A stretch of 64,000 nt of DNA from UBA11574 sp964591175 (GCA_964591175.1 CAZQAF010000007.1:18899-82898), one strand, 5' to 3'; positions 53,642-63,098 are shown, counted from the first letter of the stretch. Translations and numbers: made by a program. The notes: generated from the letters alone by a model not told the origin.

Positions 53642-54223
53642 ATGACAAAGAAAAAAGATAAAGAAGGAACAGAAACGCCCAAACAAACCGTTCGGGAATT
53701 TAAGGTGGGTGACCTTGCGGTGTATCCTGCCCATGGCGTTGGAAAAATCAATTCCATTGAAACCCGGATCGTTAACGGCGAAGAACACGATTTTTATATG
53801 ATGAAAATCATCGAAAATGAAATGACGATCATGATTCCGACCTGGAATGTCGATCAGGTCGGGTTAAGAGATGTCATCGATGTAAAAGAGATCCCTAAAG
53901 TCTACGAAATAATGAAAAAAAGGGAGGATTCGAATACTGAAACCCAGACGTGGAATCGCCGGTACAGGGAATACATGGATAAGATTAAAACCGGCTCCCT
54001 TTACGATGTGGCTGAGGTTTACAGGGATCTTTCCTTGCTGAAATTAACAAAAGATCTGTCTTTTGGTGAACGTAAGCTTTATGATACCGCACAAACCCTT
54101 CTGGTTATGGAACTCTCCACCGCGAAAAACACGGATGAAAAAACGATTATGGCTGAAATGGAAATGCTTTTTCCCGCCAAAAATGACGAAGGAACGGAGA
54201 ATCCGGAGATATCTGGCAAATAA
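53642..54223 (+). CDS. carD: CarD-family RNA-polymerase-binding regulator
   Basis: A 193-residue protein with the CarD/CdnL RNA-polymerase interaction domain (FKVGDLAVYPAHGVGKINSI). The helical DNA-contacting C-terminal part holds the RRYREYMDKIKTGS region and LSFGERKLYDTAQ. CarD proteins stabilise open promoter complexes, notably at rRNA promoters. The frame is open upstream to 53477 but that crosses a terminator; ATG 53642 is the plausible start. An rluD gene follows after 8 bp. Confidence 0.87.
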   Translation: MTKKKDKEGTETPKQTVREFKVGDLAVYPAHGVGKINSIETRIVNGEEHDFYMMKIIENEMTIMIPTWNVDQVGLRDVIDVKEIPKVYEIMKKREDSNTETQTWNRRYREYMDKIKTGSLYDVAEVYRDLSLLKLTKDLSFGERKLYDTAQTLLVMELSTAKNTDEKTIMAEMEMLFPAKNDEGTENPEISGK

Positions 54224-54231
54224 CCTGCCTT

Positions 54232-55197
54232 ATGCACAACCAAAGTGCTTTTACAATTCATGTAAAACCAACCGATTCCGGCAAGCGCCTCGATCTATAC
54301 ATCGCCGCTTCGATCCCTGAATGCTCCCGTTCCGTTGCAACAACCCTGATCCGTAATGGAAAAATACGGGTTCAGGGAGCGGTCAAAAAGCCGGGATACC
54401 GGGTAAGGACGGGTGACGAAGTCCACGGGCACATCCCTTCCCCGGCGCCGGTCCTGTTCAAGCCGGAGCCCATTCCCATTGATATTCTCTTTGAGGACGA
54501 TCATATTGTCGTCGTCAATAAACCGCCCGGACTCGTGGTGCATCCGGCACCGGGGCACTACAGCGGAACGCTGGTGAACGGCCTTTTGCATCATTGTCCA
54601 TTTCTTGAGGGCATTGGTTCAGCCCGTAGGCCGGGGATTGTACACCGGCTCGATAAAGATACGTCCGGCGTTCTGGTGGTTGCTAAAAACGACAGGGCGC
54701 ACCAACATCTGGCAAAATTATTCAAATCGAGACGGATCCGAAAAAAGTACCTGGCTGTGGTTTACGGTACTATGGAATCGGACTCCGGAACGATTACGCT
54801 GCCCATCGGCCGGCACACCACAGACCGGAAAAAGATGTCGACAAGGAGCAAAAAAACCCGCGTTGCGGAAACCACATGGCGGATTAAAGAACGGTTCGGG
54901 TCCGCCAGTCTCATCGAGCTTGATCTAAAAACAGGCAGAACCCATCAGATTCGGGTTCACTGCAGCGCCATCCATCATCCGGTTGTCGGTGATTCGATCT
55001 ATGGCCATAAAAGTGCTTGGAAAAATGTTGCCCACGGCCAGGATTTATTCGGCTCGATTAAACGGCAGATGCTCCATGCATGGCGCCTTGAATTTTCCCA
55101 TCCTGTGACACAGGAGACGGTATGTTTTGAAGCGCCTCTGCCCTCCGATATGCAGGATGTTATCGCAGCGTTGCGCAGGATGTTTTCAGATGGGTGA
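54232..55197 (+). CDS. rluD: RluD-family 23S rRNA pseudouridine synthase
   Basis: A 321-residue enzyme. An S4 RNA-binding domain (about 10-70, with TLIRNGKIRVQG) precedes the catalytic domain with GIVHRLDKDTSGVLVVAKN (catalytic Asp) and GRTHQIRVHCSAIHHPVVGD. RluD modifies helix 69 of 23S rRNA. It is 8 bp after carD, so the two are likely cotranscribed. Confidence 0.93.
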   Translation: MHNQSAFTIHVKPTDSGKRLDLYIAASIPECSRSVATTLIRNGKIRVQGAVKKPGYRVRTGDEVHGHIPSPAPVLFKPEPIPIDILFEDDHIVVVNKPPGLVVHPAPGHYSGTLVNGLLHHCPFLEGIGSARRPGIVHRLDKDTSGVLVVAKNDRAHQHLAKLFKSRRIRKKYLAVVYGTMESDSGTITLPIGRHTTDRKKMSTRSKKTRVAETTWRIKERFGSASLIELDLKTGRTHQIRVHCSAIHHPVVGDSIYGHKSAWKNVAHGQDLFGSIKRQMLHAWRLEFSHPVTQETVCFEAPLPSDMQDVIAALRRMFSDG

Positions 55198-55248
55198 ATG
55201 TTCGGGGTGTATTTCAAAATTACTGCTGGATGGATAATTTTTAATATA

Positions 55249-55320
55249 ATTCATCGCGAAAACACGAAACAAAAAATATTTTTTTCGTGTTTTTAAAATT
55301 TCGTGCTTTCGTGATGAAAT
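55249..55320. repeat. palindromic repeat of the CACGAAA type
   Basis: TTCATCGCGAAAACACGAAA (55250-55269) pairs with TTTCGTGCTTTCGTGATGAA (55299-55318) with two mismatches. A smaller inner repeat (AACACGAAA with TTCGTGTT) lies between. It resembles the AT-rich inverted repeats scattered in desulfobacterial genomes. It could also serve as a terminator between rluD and the convergent hypothetical gene. Confidence 0.5.
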
Positions 55321-55357
55321 TTCTTTTTTGACCGGCTTCCATGAACTCAATGAGAAT

Positions 55358-55891
55358 TTACACTAAACGGTGTTCGAAGGCCTCCAAAGCGTCTTGCAGC
55401 ATACGGCGAATGAACACCTCCTTATCGCCGTGGGCAAGGTTTCGATAGGTGTCGTATTCCGGGTGTGATGCCGCCAGTTCAGGCGGGTTGGCTTTGCAGG
55501 CAGGTTTCAAGCTATCGAAATCTTGAACCATTTGAACGAGATCCTGCATTTTGCAGGGAAGATGAGCCACCCACTTCAATCGTCGCATAATTTCAAACCG
55601 CACCTGATCGGCCAAAAAGAGATGAATGTCCACCACCCGCATCTGCATTCTGTTCCGAAGGCCGCTGAACATTGCCGCCGGCCCCAGATCGAGAACCCCC
55701 ATGATGAGTTCATAATAGGCGGCGGCGCTGTTATCACCGGGCTGGGCCAGAAAATAGAGGGTTTTGTCAGAGAGTTCTGAAAGTTTGATGTCGATGGCGA
55801 AGGGTTCGTCGAAGCGCTTTTGCCAGGGGGCAAAAACCCGTTCTTTAAAGGTTTTGGCCCGGTAGGCCTGAATGTCAACGACTTTTACCAT
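55358..55891 (-). CDS. uncharacterised small soluble protein
   Basis: A 177-residue protein with no signal peptide and no recognisable domain. It begins VKVVDIQAYRAKTFKERVFA and is largely helical, with charged residues and a conserved-looking CKMQDLVQMVQDFDSL stretch. GGAGCAGG upstream supports ATG 55891; an in-frame start 33 bases earlier is possible. It lies between rluD and the Rnf operon, in the opposite direction to rluD. Function unknown. Confidence 0.55.
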   Translation of the reverse strand: MVKVVDIQAYRAKTFKERVFAPWQKRFDEPFAIDIKLSELSDKTLYFLAQPGDNSAAAYYELIMGVLDLGPAAMFSGLRNRMQMRVVDIHLFLADQVRFEIMRRLKWVAHLPCKMQDLVQMVQDFDSLKPACKANPPELAASHPEYDTYRNLAHGDKEVFIRRMLQDALEAFEHRLV

Positions 55892-56036
55892 GATTAAAAG
55901 CCTGCTCCGCAACTTGGAAGCCACAGTTCTTCGGGTCTGCAGAGGGGATTTGTATTAAAAATATTTGGGATTTGATATTTGGAATTTCAATCAGTCATAG
56001 AACTTTCAACAAAACAAATCCCTTCCGGGGATAACC

Positions 56037-56065
56037 AAAGCCCGCCCTGAAGGGCGGGCTTTTTT
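56037..56065. terminator. bidirectional hairpin at the end of the Rnf operon
   Basis: AAAGCCCGCCCT (56037-56048) pairs perfectly with AGGGCGGGCTTT (56051-56062). A run of T lies on the plus strand right after it, so it is a good plus-strand terminator. On the minus strand it begins immediately after the rnfB stop but the T-run is short, so it would end the Rnf transcript less efficiently. Confidence 0.7.
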
Positions 56066-58154
56066 AAGCAACATCCTTGTCATAGCAGGTCAGGCAGCAC
56101 TGCAGGCAGCGGCTCGATTCATACAGCGCCTCTTCCTCACCGATTACCAGATCCGCTTCGACAAACGACTTGATTCGTTCCTCCACCGGCAATTCCGGCA
56201 TCTTGGTTCTGGGTAATTTCGTTATCCCGGGAACCGATTCAAATATAGAAACCGGAATGTGATTTTTAAACAGTGTCCTTTGCGGCGGCGTTACATCTTT
56301 GCCGATAAGATACATATGGATGGATCGGGCGGCGCGACGTCCCCCGCCAATGGCCGAGACCACCAGATCGGCGCCGGTTGCGGCATCTCCGCCGGTAAAA
56401 ATATAAGGTATACTCGACTGAAGTGCGATGGGGTCTTTGGAATCAATGGTATTCCAGCGGGTCATATTCAGATCCTTGTCCAACCGCTTGCTTTCGTCCT
56501 TAAAGAAAACATCCGGCCCTTGACCGATCGCAGTGATCAGCATGTCGATATCCATGACGGTTTCGGAACCTTCGATGGGCACCGGTCTCTGTCTGCCACT
56601 GGCATCCGGTTCGCCGAGTTCCATTTTCTGATATTCCAGTCCGACGACCTTGCCTTCTTCATCACCAATAACGCGGGTGGGGGCTGCCAGAAAGGTGAAC
56701 TTGACGCCTTCATGTTCCGCTGCTTCGATTTCGACCATATTGGCCGGCATTTCCTTTCGGGTTCGGCGGTAAACGATCGATACATCCTGAGCACCCAGGC
56801 GAACCAGTGTACGGACGCAGTCGATGGCGGTATTCCCGCCGCCGATGACGGCACACCGTTTTCCCACAAAAGGCTGTTTTTCATTGGGTTTTTCCTGCTG
56901 CCACAGCGCAAAATTGGTGAGGAAATTGATTCCGGTGTAGCAGCCTTTTAGATCCTCACCTTCAACACGCAGAGAGTAGTCTTTCCAGGCGCCGATTCCT
57001 AAGAATACAGCATCGAATCCGGCCGCCATCAGCGATCCGATATCAAAATCCCGGCCCAGCATCATGTTGGGTTTATGTTCGATACCCAAATCTAGAATCC
57101 CCTGAATCTCCCATGCCAAAACTTCTTTGGGAAGCCGGTATTCCGGGATTCCATAACGAATCATTCCACCGAGCTTCGGCATGGCATCAAAAATGGTCAC
57201 ACCGTGACCCAGGCGACGGAGAAAAAAGGCGCAGCTTAAACCCGCCGGGCCGCCGCCGATAACCGCAATCTTTCTGCCGGTATCCGGCGCACAGGAAATG
57301 GGGAGTCGCCGTCCGGATTTCATTTCATAGTCGGCGGCAAATCGTTTCAACTGGTTAATGGAGACCGCTTCATCTTCCAATCCCCGGCGGCAATAATCTT
57401 CGCACGGATGGGGGCATACGCGGCCACAGGCCAGCAGCAGCGGATTTCGTTCTCTAATGGTTTTGACGGCGCCTTCATAATCACCGGTTTTGATTTGATG
57501 AATATATTTCGGGATGTTGATTTCAGCCGGACAAGTTTGCTGGCACGGTGCGATGCGATCGTCATACTGGTTGATATGCAGCAGCTTTTGGGACATGGTT
57601 TTAATCTGCATAATATCCTTGGGACACGCTTTTTCACATGCGCCGCACCCCACACATTTTATCTCGTCGACAACAGGATATCCATGGGGTCCCATTTTAA
57701 GTGCGTCAAATACACAGGCCGTAACACAGTCACCGAAACCGATACACCCCACGGGGCATTGACGTTCACCGCCGTATATCGCATCGGTTGCCCGACAACT
57801 CCTGATGCCCATGTAGTAATATTTTTCTTCCGCACGATCGCCCCCCCGGCAGGTGTTGTATGAAATCAGGGATTCTGCAGTCCCCGGGTCGACGCCCATG
57901 ACGGCCGCAATGTTTGTCGCAGATTCAGGACCGGCGACAATACAGACGCTCGGCGGTGCGTCACCGGCCACAACGGCAACGGCGGCAGCCGAACATCCGG
58001 CATACCCGCAGCCGCCGCAGTTTGCACCGGCGGTGAAGGATTCCACTTCAGCAATACGAGGATCCTCATAAACATAAAAGACCTTTGAGGCAACGCTTAG
58101 TACGACGCCGCATACCAAGCCCAGCCCCAACATGAAAATAAGTGCTGTTAACAC
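56064..58154 (-). CDS. rnfB: RnfB fused to a GltD/NfnB-like NAD(P)H oxidoreductase
   Basis: A 696-residue fusion. The RnfB part has an N-terminal membrane helix (1-27) and an Fe-S motif ANCGGCGYAGC (Cys46, 49, 54, 71). Two ferredoxin-type 4Fe-4S sets follow (CIGFGDCVTACVF and CVGCGACEKACPK, 137-178). The added part is GltD/NfnB-like: an Fe-S leader (CQQTCPAEINIPKYIHQ, 204-220), FAD-binding VIGGGPAGLSC (298-308) and NAD(P)-binding VIGGGNTAID (436-445). The start is GTG with AGGAGG 5 bases ahead. As the last gene of the Rnf operon it may pass electrons between NAD(P)H and ferredoxin through the complex. Confidence 0.9.
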   Translation of the reverse strand: MLTALIFMLGLGLVCGVVLSVASKVFYVYEDPRIAEVESFTAGANCGGCGYAGCSAAAVAVVAGDAPPSVCIVAGPESATNIAAVMGVDPGTAESLISYNTCRGGDRAEEKYYYMGIRSCRATDAIYGGERQCPVGCIGFGDCVTACVFDALKMGPHGYPVVDEIKCVGCGACEKACPKDIMQIKTMSQKLLHINQYDDRIAPCQQTCPAEINIPKYIHQIKTGDYEGAVKTIRERNPLLLACGRVCPHPCEDYCRRGLEDEAVSINQLKRFAADYEMKSGRRLPISCAPDTGRKIAVIGGGPAGLSCAFFLRRLGHGVTIFDAMPKLGGMIRYGIPEYRLPKEVLAWEIQGILDLGIEHKPNMMLGRDFDIGSLMAAGFDAVFLGIGAWKDYSLRVEGEDLKGCYTGINFLTNFALWQQEKPNEKQPFVGKRCAVIGGGNTAIDCVRTLVRLGAQDVSIVYRRTRKEMPANMVEIEAAEHEGVKFTFLAAPTRVIGDEEGKVVGLEYQKMELGEPDASGRQRPVPIEGSETVMDIDMLITAIGQGPDVFFKDESKRLDKDLNMTRWNTIDSKDPIALQSSIPYIFTGGDAATGADLVVSAIGGGRRAARSIHMYLIGKDVTPPQRTLFKNHIPVSIFESVPGITKLPRTKMPELPVEERIKSFVEADLVIGEEEALYESSRCLQCCLTCYDKDVA

Positions 58155-58265
58155 AATTACCTCCTATTATTGGTGTTCAATCGGTGATTTCTATTAATGT
58201 GTCTCTCTGACATCACCGATTATCGACCATCAATCATACATCACCAATCACAAATGATCAATCCG

Positions 58266-58841
58266 TTACACCATCCCCTTAAACGCAAAAAAAGCGAGCG
58301 AGAGCATTCCTGCCGTGACCAGGCCGATGGAAGTATCCTGAAGCGGCTTCGGCACCCTGGCCAGAAGAATACGTTCACGCACACCGGCAAAAAGAATCAG
58401 GGCCAAGCCAAAGCCTGCTGCATAAGCAAACGATGCAACAAGGGCCTGCATAAAGGTATATTCTTCCTTGATATTGATTAGACAAACACCCATGACCGCG
58501 CAGTTGGTCGTAATCAGCGGCAGAAATATGCCGAGTCCGGCGTACAGGGCCGGGATGCTTTTTTTCAGAAACATTTCCACAAACTGCACCAGAGAGGCGA
58601 TGACCAGAATAAACGAGACCGTTCTGAGATATTCCATCTTAAACGGTTTTAAAATAAATGCTTCGGTAAGCCATGTAAAGACGCCGGCAAGCACTAAAAC
58701 AAAAACAACCGCCATGGCCATCCCAACGGCGGTTTCCATTTTTTTGGATGTTCCCAGAAAAGGGCAGTTACCCAAATACTGGGCCAAAAGGATATTGTTG
58801 ACAAGGATACAGCTAATGGCAAGGATGATGTAATCGCCCAT
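58266..58841 (-). CDS. rnfA: Rnf complex subunit RnfA
   Basis: A 191-residue membrane protein of the RnfA/NqrE type, with about six spans. The conserved NNILLAQYLGNCPFLGTSKKME (residues 15-36) includes the glutamate/Cys positions of a membrane Fe-S cluster site, and TTNCAVMGVCLIN holds the matching Cys. It lies 111 bp upstream of rnfB and 10 bp after rnfE, in the same direction. With RnfE it forms the ion channel core. Confidence 0.92.
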   Translation of the reverse strand: MGDYIILAISCILVNNILLAQYLGNCPFLGTSKKMETAVGMAMAVVFVLVLAGVFTWLTEAFILKPFKMEYLRTVSFILVIASLVQFVEMFLKKSIPALYAGLGIFLPLITTNCAVMGVCLINIKEEYTFMQALVASFAYAAGFGLALILFAGVRERILLARVPKPLQDTSIGLVTAGMLSLAFFAFKGMV

Positions 58842-58851
58842 TTATCGTCTC

Positions 58852-59445
58852 CTATTTTTTACCCACGAGGTTCATTATACATAGCATCAGCCCAAGGCAG
58901 ACAAATGCGCCGGGTGCCTGGATCATAAAGGAAAAAGGGTGAAAGGAAGGTCCGAATACCGGCGTTCCCCAAAACGTTCCGCTACCGAACACTTCCCTGA
59001 CAGCACCCAGTGCGGCGAGGGCCAGTGTGAATCCAGTGCCGATACCCATACCGTCCGCCAGCGAATGCATAACGGCGTTTTTGGAAGCAAATGCTTCGGC
59101 GCGACCCAAAACAATACAGTTTACAACGATCAATGGAATAAATATGCCGAGACTGAGAAACAACGGATAGGTAAACGCCTGCATCAACAGTTCGACGACG
59201 GTAACAAACGTGGCGATAATAATAATAAAAGCGGCGATCCTGACCTTTGACGGTATGATATTTCGCATTGCCGAAACCAGAACGTTCGAGCATACCAGGA
59301 CAAAGGTTGTGGCCACTCCCATTCCGATACCGTCTTGAATCGTTTTCGTTACAGCCAGTGTGGGACAGAGACCGAGAACAAGGCGAAAAGGCGGAATTTC
59401 TTCCCATAAACCTTTTACGAATTCCTGAGTGATCGATTTAGCCAT
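58852..59445 (-). CDS. rnfE: Rnf complex subunit RnfE
   Basis: A 197-residue membrane protein of the RnfE/NqrD type. LVLGLCPTLAVT (about residues 22-33) and the paired VVNCIVLGRAEAFASKN give the Cys residues that bind the intramembrane 2Fe-2S centre. Six spans are visible. It overlaps the 3' end of rnfG by 8 bp and is 10 bp ahead of rnfA, so the genes are coupled. Confidence 0.92.
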   Translation of the reverse strand: MAKSITQEFVKGLWEEIPPFRLVLGLCPTLAVTKTIQDGIGMGVATTFVLVCSNVLVSAMRNIIPSKVRIAAFIIIIATFVTVVELLMQAFTYPLFLSLGIFIPLIVVNCIVLGRAEAFASKNAVMHSLADGMGIGTGFTLALAALGAVREVFGSGTFWGTPVFGPSFHPFSFMIQAPGAFVCLGLMLCIMNLVGKK

Positions 59446-60067
59446 TCTTCTCTCCCTTCTTGGTCTTTACGGCTTTCGTGGAGAAGTTTTTCAATTTTTT
59501 CTCCAGCTCCGGTTTCAGGCGTTTATAAATTAAACCGGCATCGGTCAAACCGGCTGCGACGCCCCGTGACGTTACGGTGGCACCGGACAGGGCATCCACC
59601 TGACCGCCGTCGGCCTTGACTTTAAAGGTTTCTTCCAAAGGATGTCCCTTGAATTGAGCCACAAAGCCGGGATCTGTCTTTGCCCGTGATCCCACCCCCG
59701 GCGTTTCGCTGAGTGTCGTGACCCCCACCCCGATGATTTTATTCGTATCCAGATTAACGCCCACCATCAGCCCGATATCTCCGCCGAATCCTTTGCCGTA
59801 ACTTTCAAAAGCGACCGTATCTGTTTTGCCGTTTAATTTGCCGACAAAGAAACTTCTTTCGACGTTTCCGTCCTTGAGCTTGAAACGGTCCACAAGGGGA
59901 TTATTGGTTGCCCCTTTGAAAATATCAAGTATCGCAGGACCCTTGACGAATTTGAGCTGCTGGTATTCGATCTTGTCCTTTGTGCCGTTCCGGAGACTGG
60001 CAAGAAGCCCGCCGGAAAAGGCGCTCAACACCGTCAGCACGACCACCATTTTTATCAGTTCACGCAT
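59438..60067 (-). CDS. rnfG: Rnf complex subunit RnfG
   Basis: A 209-residue protein with an N-terminal membrane helix (about 5-25) and a periplasmic domain. The FMN is attached by a phosphoester to the Thr in SGATVTSRG (about residue 165). The start is ATG 60067, whose first bases overlap the end of rnfD; the open frame reaches upstream to 60163 but inside rnfD. It overlaps rnfE by 8 bp. Confidence 0.9.
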   Translation of the reverse strand: MRELIKMVVVLTVLSAFSGGLLASLRNGTKDKIEYQQLKFVKGPAILDIFKGATNNPLVDRFKLKDGNVERSFFVGKLNGKTDTVAFESYGKGFGGDIGLMVGVNLDTNKIIGVGVTTLSETPGVGSRAKTDPGFVAQFKGHPLEETFKVKADGGQVDALSGATVTSRGVAAGLTDAGLIYKRLKPELEKKLKNFSTKAVKTKKGEKNG

Positions 60068-60068
60068 C

Positions 60069-61028
60069 TTAAATAACCTTTCCCAGTGCTTTGGGTCTGA
60101 TTTTGTCCACAAGCGGGTTAACGAGATTTGCAACCAAAATGGCAAAGACGACGCCGTCAACAAACGCGCCGATATTCCTGATCAGTACCGTCAACATGCC
60201 GGCGCCTGCGCCGTAAATGAGCATGGGGATAAAATTGACCGGTGAAGATGAATCCTCGGTGGCCAGGAAAAAGGCACCGATCAGTGTGTAGCCGGTTAAC
60301 AGGTGGAAAACAGGACCGGCGTAATGGGCAGGATCGACCATGTTAAACAGGAGTGCGGTGACCCATACACCGGCCAGAAAAGAGATCGATATCTCCCACC
60401 GGATATATCCTCTGATGATCAGATAAATACCGCCCAGGATGAGACCCAGTCCGAAGATCGCGCCGATGCCGCCGGATTGCCGGCCCATCAAAAGCGCCGC
60501 CGGTTTGAGATTGGATATGGCGAATACGCCGAAATGTTTGAGAGACGCGAGCGGGTACGCCATTGGGTAGCTGAAGTCGTAATTAACCAGAACTTCGTTG
60601 AAATCCAAAAAATTTTTCCACGATAACGTCAGGATGGCCAGGCTGACCAGGACCGGATTGAATGGATTGGCGCCGATTCCCCCGTAAATCTGTTTTCCAA
60701 TAATCACGGCGACAAAAGTCCCGGTGATGAGCAGCCACCAAGGCGCCGTCGCCGGTAGAAGCATGGCCAGCAAGAGGCCGATCATGGCTGCATTGCCGTC
60801 CCCGATGCTGGGCGGGCGCCGTGCAATTTTATTGAAGGCTATCTCCCAGGTAATAGCCGATGACACCGAAAGCGCAACGACGCCGACGGCGGGCATGCCG
60901 TACGTAAAAACACCGAATAAAACCGCCGGCAACGCAGCGAATATGATGTTATAACTTCTGGCGGACACTGAACTCCCTACATGCCAGAAAGGCGCATGCG
61001 ACACCGTGAATTTTTTCTGCTCAAACAT
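60069..61028 (-). CDS. rnfD: Rnf complex subunit RnfD
   Basis: A 319-residue integral membrane protein (NqrB/RnfD family) with about nine spans. The family carries a second covalent flavin on a Thr in an SGAT-like site; I did not find the exact motif with certainty. HAPFWHVGSSVSARSYNIIF near the N-terminus and KQIYGGIGANPFNPVLVSLA are typical. ATG 61028 overlaps the rnfC stop by 8 bp. The open frame extends 126 bases further upstream but within rnfC. Confidence 0.88.
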   Translation of the reverse strand: MFEQKKFTVSHAPFWHVGSSVSARSYNIIFAALPAVLFGVFTYGMPAVGVVALSVSSAITWEIAFNKIARRPPSIGDGNAAMIGLLLAMLLPATAPWWLLITGTFVAVIIGKQIYGGIGANPFNPVLVSLAILTLSWKNFLDFNEVLVNYDFSYPMAYPLASLKHFGVFAISNLKPAALLMGRQSGGIGAIFGLGLILGGIYLIIRGYIRWEISISFLAGVWVTALLFNMVDPAHYAGPVFHLLTGYTLIGAFFLATEDSSSPVNFIPMLIYGAGAGMLTVLIRNIGAFVDGVVFAILVANLVNPLVDKIRPKALGKVI

Positions 61029-62319
61029 TCGTCTCCTCCGCTCTGCTGATCCGGCCAAGTTCATATTTTGCAAGCTTGATGTATTGCAAAATCGGTATCC
61101 TCGATACACATACAAAGCTGCACAGACCGCATTCAATGCAAGAATACAAGTCATACTCGTCTACGGCTTCCTGATATTTCCCCACTTCTAAAAAACGCAC
61201 AAGCATATTCACCTGAATTTTTGCCGGGCAAATGGGAATGCACTCGCTGCAGTTGATGCACGGATAGTCCGAAACCAGCGCCAGACTTTTTTGGTCCTGT
61301 ATCATGACTGCATCGGTGTCCGGTTGAATCGGATGGTCCTCAGAATAAATGGATTCTCCGGTCATGGGGCCACCGAAAATAATGCGATCTTTTTCACCGG
61401 CGTCAATGTTGAAAGCTGTAAAGATATCACGGACCGGTGTGCCGATGATGGCGGATACGAGCACGGAAGTCCCGTCTTTTTTGATTAAATTAAAATGCTT
61501 GTAGACCGGAATCCGGCCCTCGTTGAATGCTTTGCCCAGGGATGCAACCGCTTGTGCGCTGATAAAGGCCACTCCGAGATCTTCGCAGGTTTTGCCGGCA
61601 GGGACGACCCGGCCCAGAAGATCCCGCATGATCAATTGCGGTAGCGAGGCAGGATAAACCGGATTAACGACCCGGACTTCGGCGCCGCTGAGCCCGGCAT
61701 CTTGCATTAGATGTTCGGGGGAAGCGATGATAATATTATCGATACCGGTGATTTGTTTTAAAATTTGAACGCCGAGTTTGACCGCACTGCTTTCTTTCAC
61801 CACGGCGTGTTGATTGGCGGTGATTAGGAGATCCCGGTCAACGCCGCAGATAACGATGGTTTCAATGGGTGTCGATGATTGATCGGGGGATACTATGACA
61901 TTGGGAAGATTTCCGGGTATAAACGCCAAAAAATTTTTGACCGTCTCCAAGGTGGCATCTTTTACGAGGGCCGGAAATTGTTCGTCAATCTCTTCATTTT
62001 CCGCAACATCGATTGAAATGGCCGTATAAGACCTTCCGAAGTCCCCGATAAAGGAGGATAAGGCGGATATGGTTCCCGTAGCACTTGAAACCACATAGGC
62101 TTCGCTGTCTTCATGAAGGGCAAGTTTTTGGCCGGTTTTAATTGGATCGCCTTTTTTTAATTGCAGGGATTTTTCCTGGCCAAAAGGGTCGTAAGGTTCG
62201 TTTAAGAGGAGCGTCATCTGTTTCGGCGCCGGTATTTCCCTGGGTTCCGGCGGTGTCAGTTCAATGGCCTCGTACTTCATCCGGGGTTTTATCAAACCGA
62301 TAAATGATCTTTTTATCAT
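61021..62319 (-). CDS. rnfC: Rnf complex subunit RnfC
   Basis: A 432-residue peripheral subunit. An N-terminal SLBB/NADH-binding-like region (with DFGRSYTAISIDV and PNVIVSPDQSS) is followed by two 4Fe-4S clusters near the C-terminus: CINCSECIPICPAKI and CIECGLCSFVCVSRI (about 352-410). It is shorter than enterobacterial RnfC but typical of Desulfobacterota. In standard Rnf it takes electrons to or from NADH. It follows the cytochrome gene by about 60 bp. Confidence 0.9.
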   Translation of the reverse strand: MIKRSFIGLIKPRMKYEAIELTPPEPREIPAPKQMTLLLNEPYDPFGQEKSLQLKKGDPIKTGQKLALHEDSEAYVVSSATGTISALSSFIGDFGRSYTAISIDVAENEEIDEQFPALVKDATLETVKNFLAFIPGNLPNVIVSPDQSSTPIETIVICGVDRDLLITANQHAVVKESSAVKLGVQILKQITGIDNIIIASPEHLMQDAGLSGAEVRVVNPVYPASLPQLIMRDLLGRVVPAGKTCEDLGVAFISAQAVASLGKAFNEGRIPVYKHFNLIKKDGTSVLVSAIIGTPVRDIFTAFNIDAGEKDRIIFGGPMTGESIYSEDHPIQPDTDAVMIQDQKSLALVSDYPCINCSECIPICPAKIQVNMLVRFLEVGKYQEAVDEYDLYSCIECGLCSFVCVSRIPILQYIKLAKYELGRISRAEETNV

Positions 62320-62381
62320 AGGTTAACCTTTTTTTCTCGCATTCGGGTCACAGGGTAAGAAAACCGACAAGAACCACCGAC

Positions 62382-62825
62382 TTATAAAACATGGCACGAG
62401 TTACAATCTATCGGGCCTGATCCGGCTTCCTTATGGCATCCGATGCACTGGGAATGAAAAGCGTCTGATTTTTTAGCTATTTTTGAATCTTCAAGGTCTG
62501 CCTCATCATGGCAGTCGAGGCATGAATCAGGATAATTTTGATCTTTGGCCAGGGTTTGATGGCAGTAGCCGCACTTTAAAATCGCATCATCCAGATTTTC
62601 GGGATCCGGGGGGTGATGATGGCATTGGGTGCAGGCGAGGGCATACCCTGATTCTGCAAAATGAATTTTGTGATCGAACATCGCGTTCCCGGCGACGCTC
62701 TTATAATACATTCTTATGGGGACGTCCGGGGGTTTGGCCGGAAAGGCCGCATAGCTTATAACACCCACTAACAACAAAATAACAATAAGGCCAAAAGCAA
62801 TCTGAAGTTCCCTTTTTGGTGTCAT
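62382..62825 (-). CDS. membrane-anchored multihaem cytochrome c of the Rnf operon
   Basis: A 147-residue protein with an N-terminal membrane anchor (about 7-29) and five CxxCH haem motifs: CTQCH, CGYCH, CLDCH, CIGCH, CNSCH. It is cytochrome c3/c7-like in spacing but with five motifs, more than the usual four of c3. It opens the Rnf operon, as in other Desulfobacterota where a cytochrome c partners Rnf and probably exchanges electrons between RnfG/C and periplasmic cytochromes. GAAAGGA lies before ATG 62825; a longer in-frame start to 62876 exists. Confidence 0.87.
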   Translation of the reverse strand: MTPKRELQIAFGLIVILLLVGVISYAAFPAKPPDVPIRMYYKSVAGNAMFDHKIHFAESGYALACTQCHHHPPDPENLDDAILKCGYCHQTLAKDQNYPDSCLDCHDEADLEDSKIAKKSDAFHSQCIGCHKEAGSGPIDCNSCHVL

Positions 62826-63098
62826 TTCAACACAATCCTTTCGATGTCTTGATAAGAAGGCGGGTGCAAAAACCAAATGACACGCCTACCATAATGGAAA
62901 AAAGCTTTCAAGCTATTTTTTTAGCCGGTATTTAAAAATATCCTTTTCCGAGGGAAAGTTAGACATCGTCATTGGGTTTCCAGGAGAAACACGCCGTCGT
63001 TTCGCTTGGGTAGAATCACACAAATTTATTCTGATGCGGCCTTACTTTGGTATTGTTCAATTTTAATAGGTTTGATACGAATGGGATCGAGTGTCATC

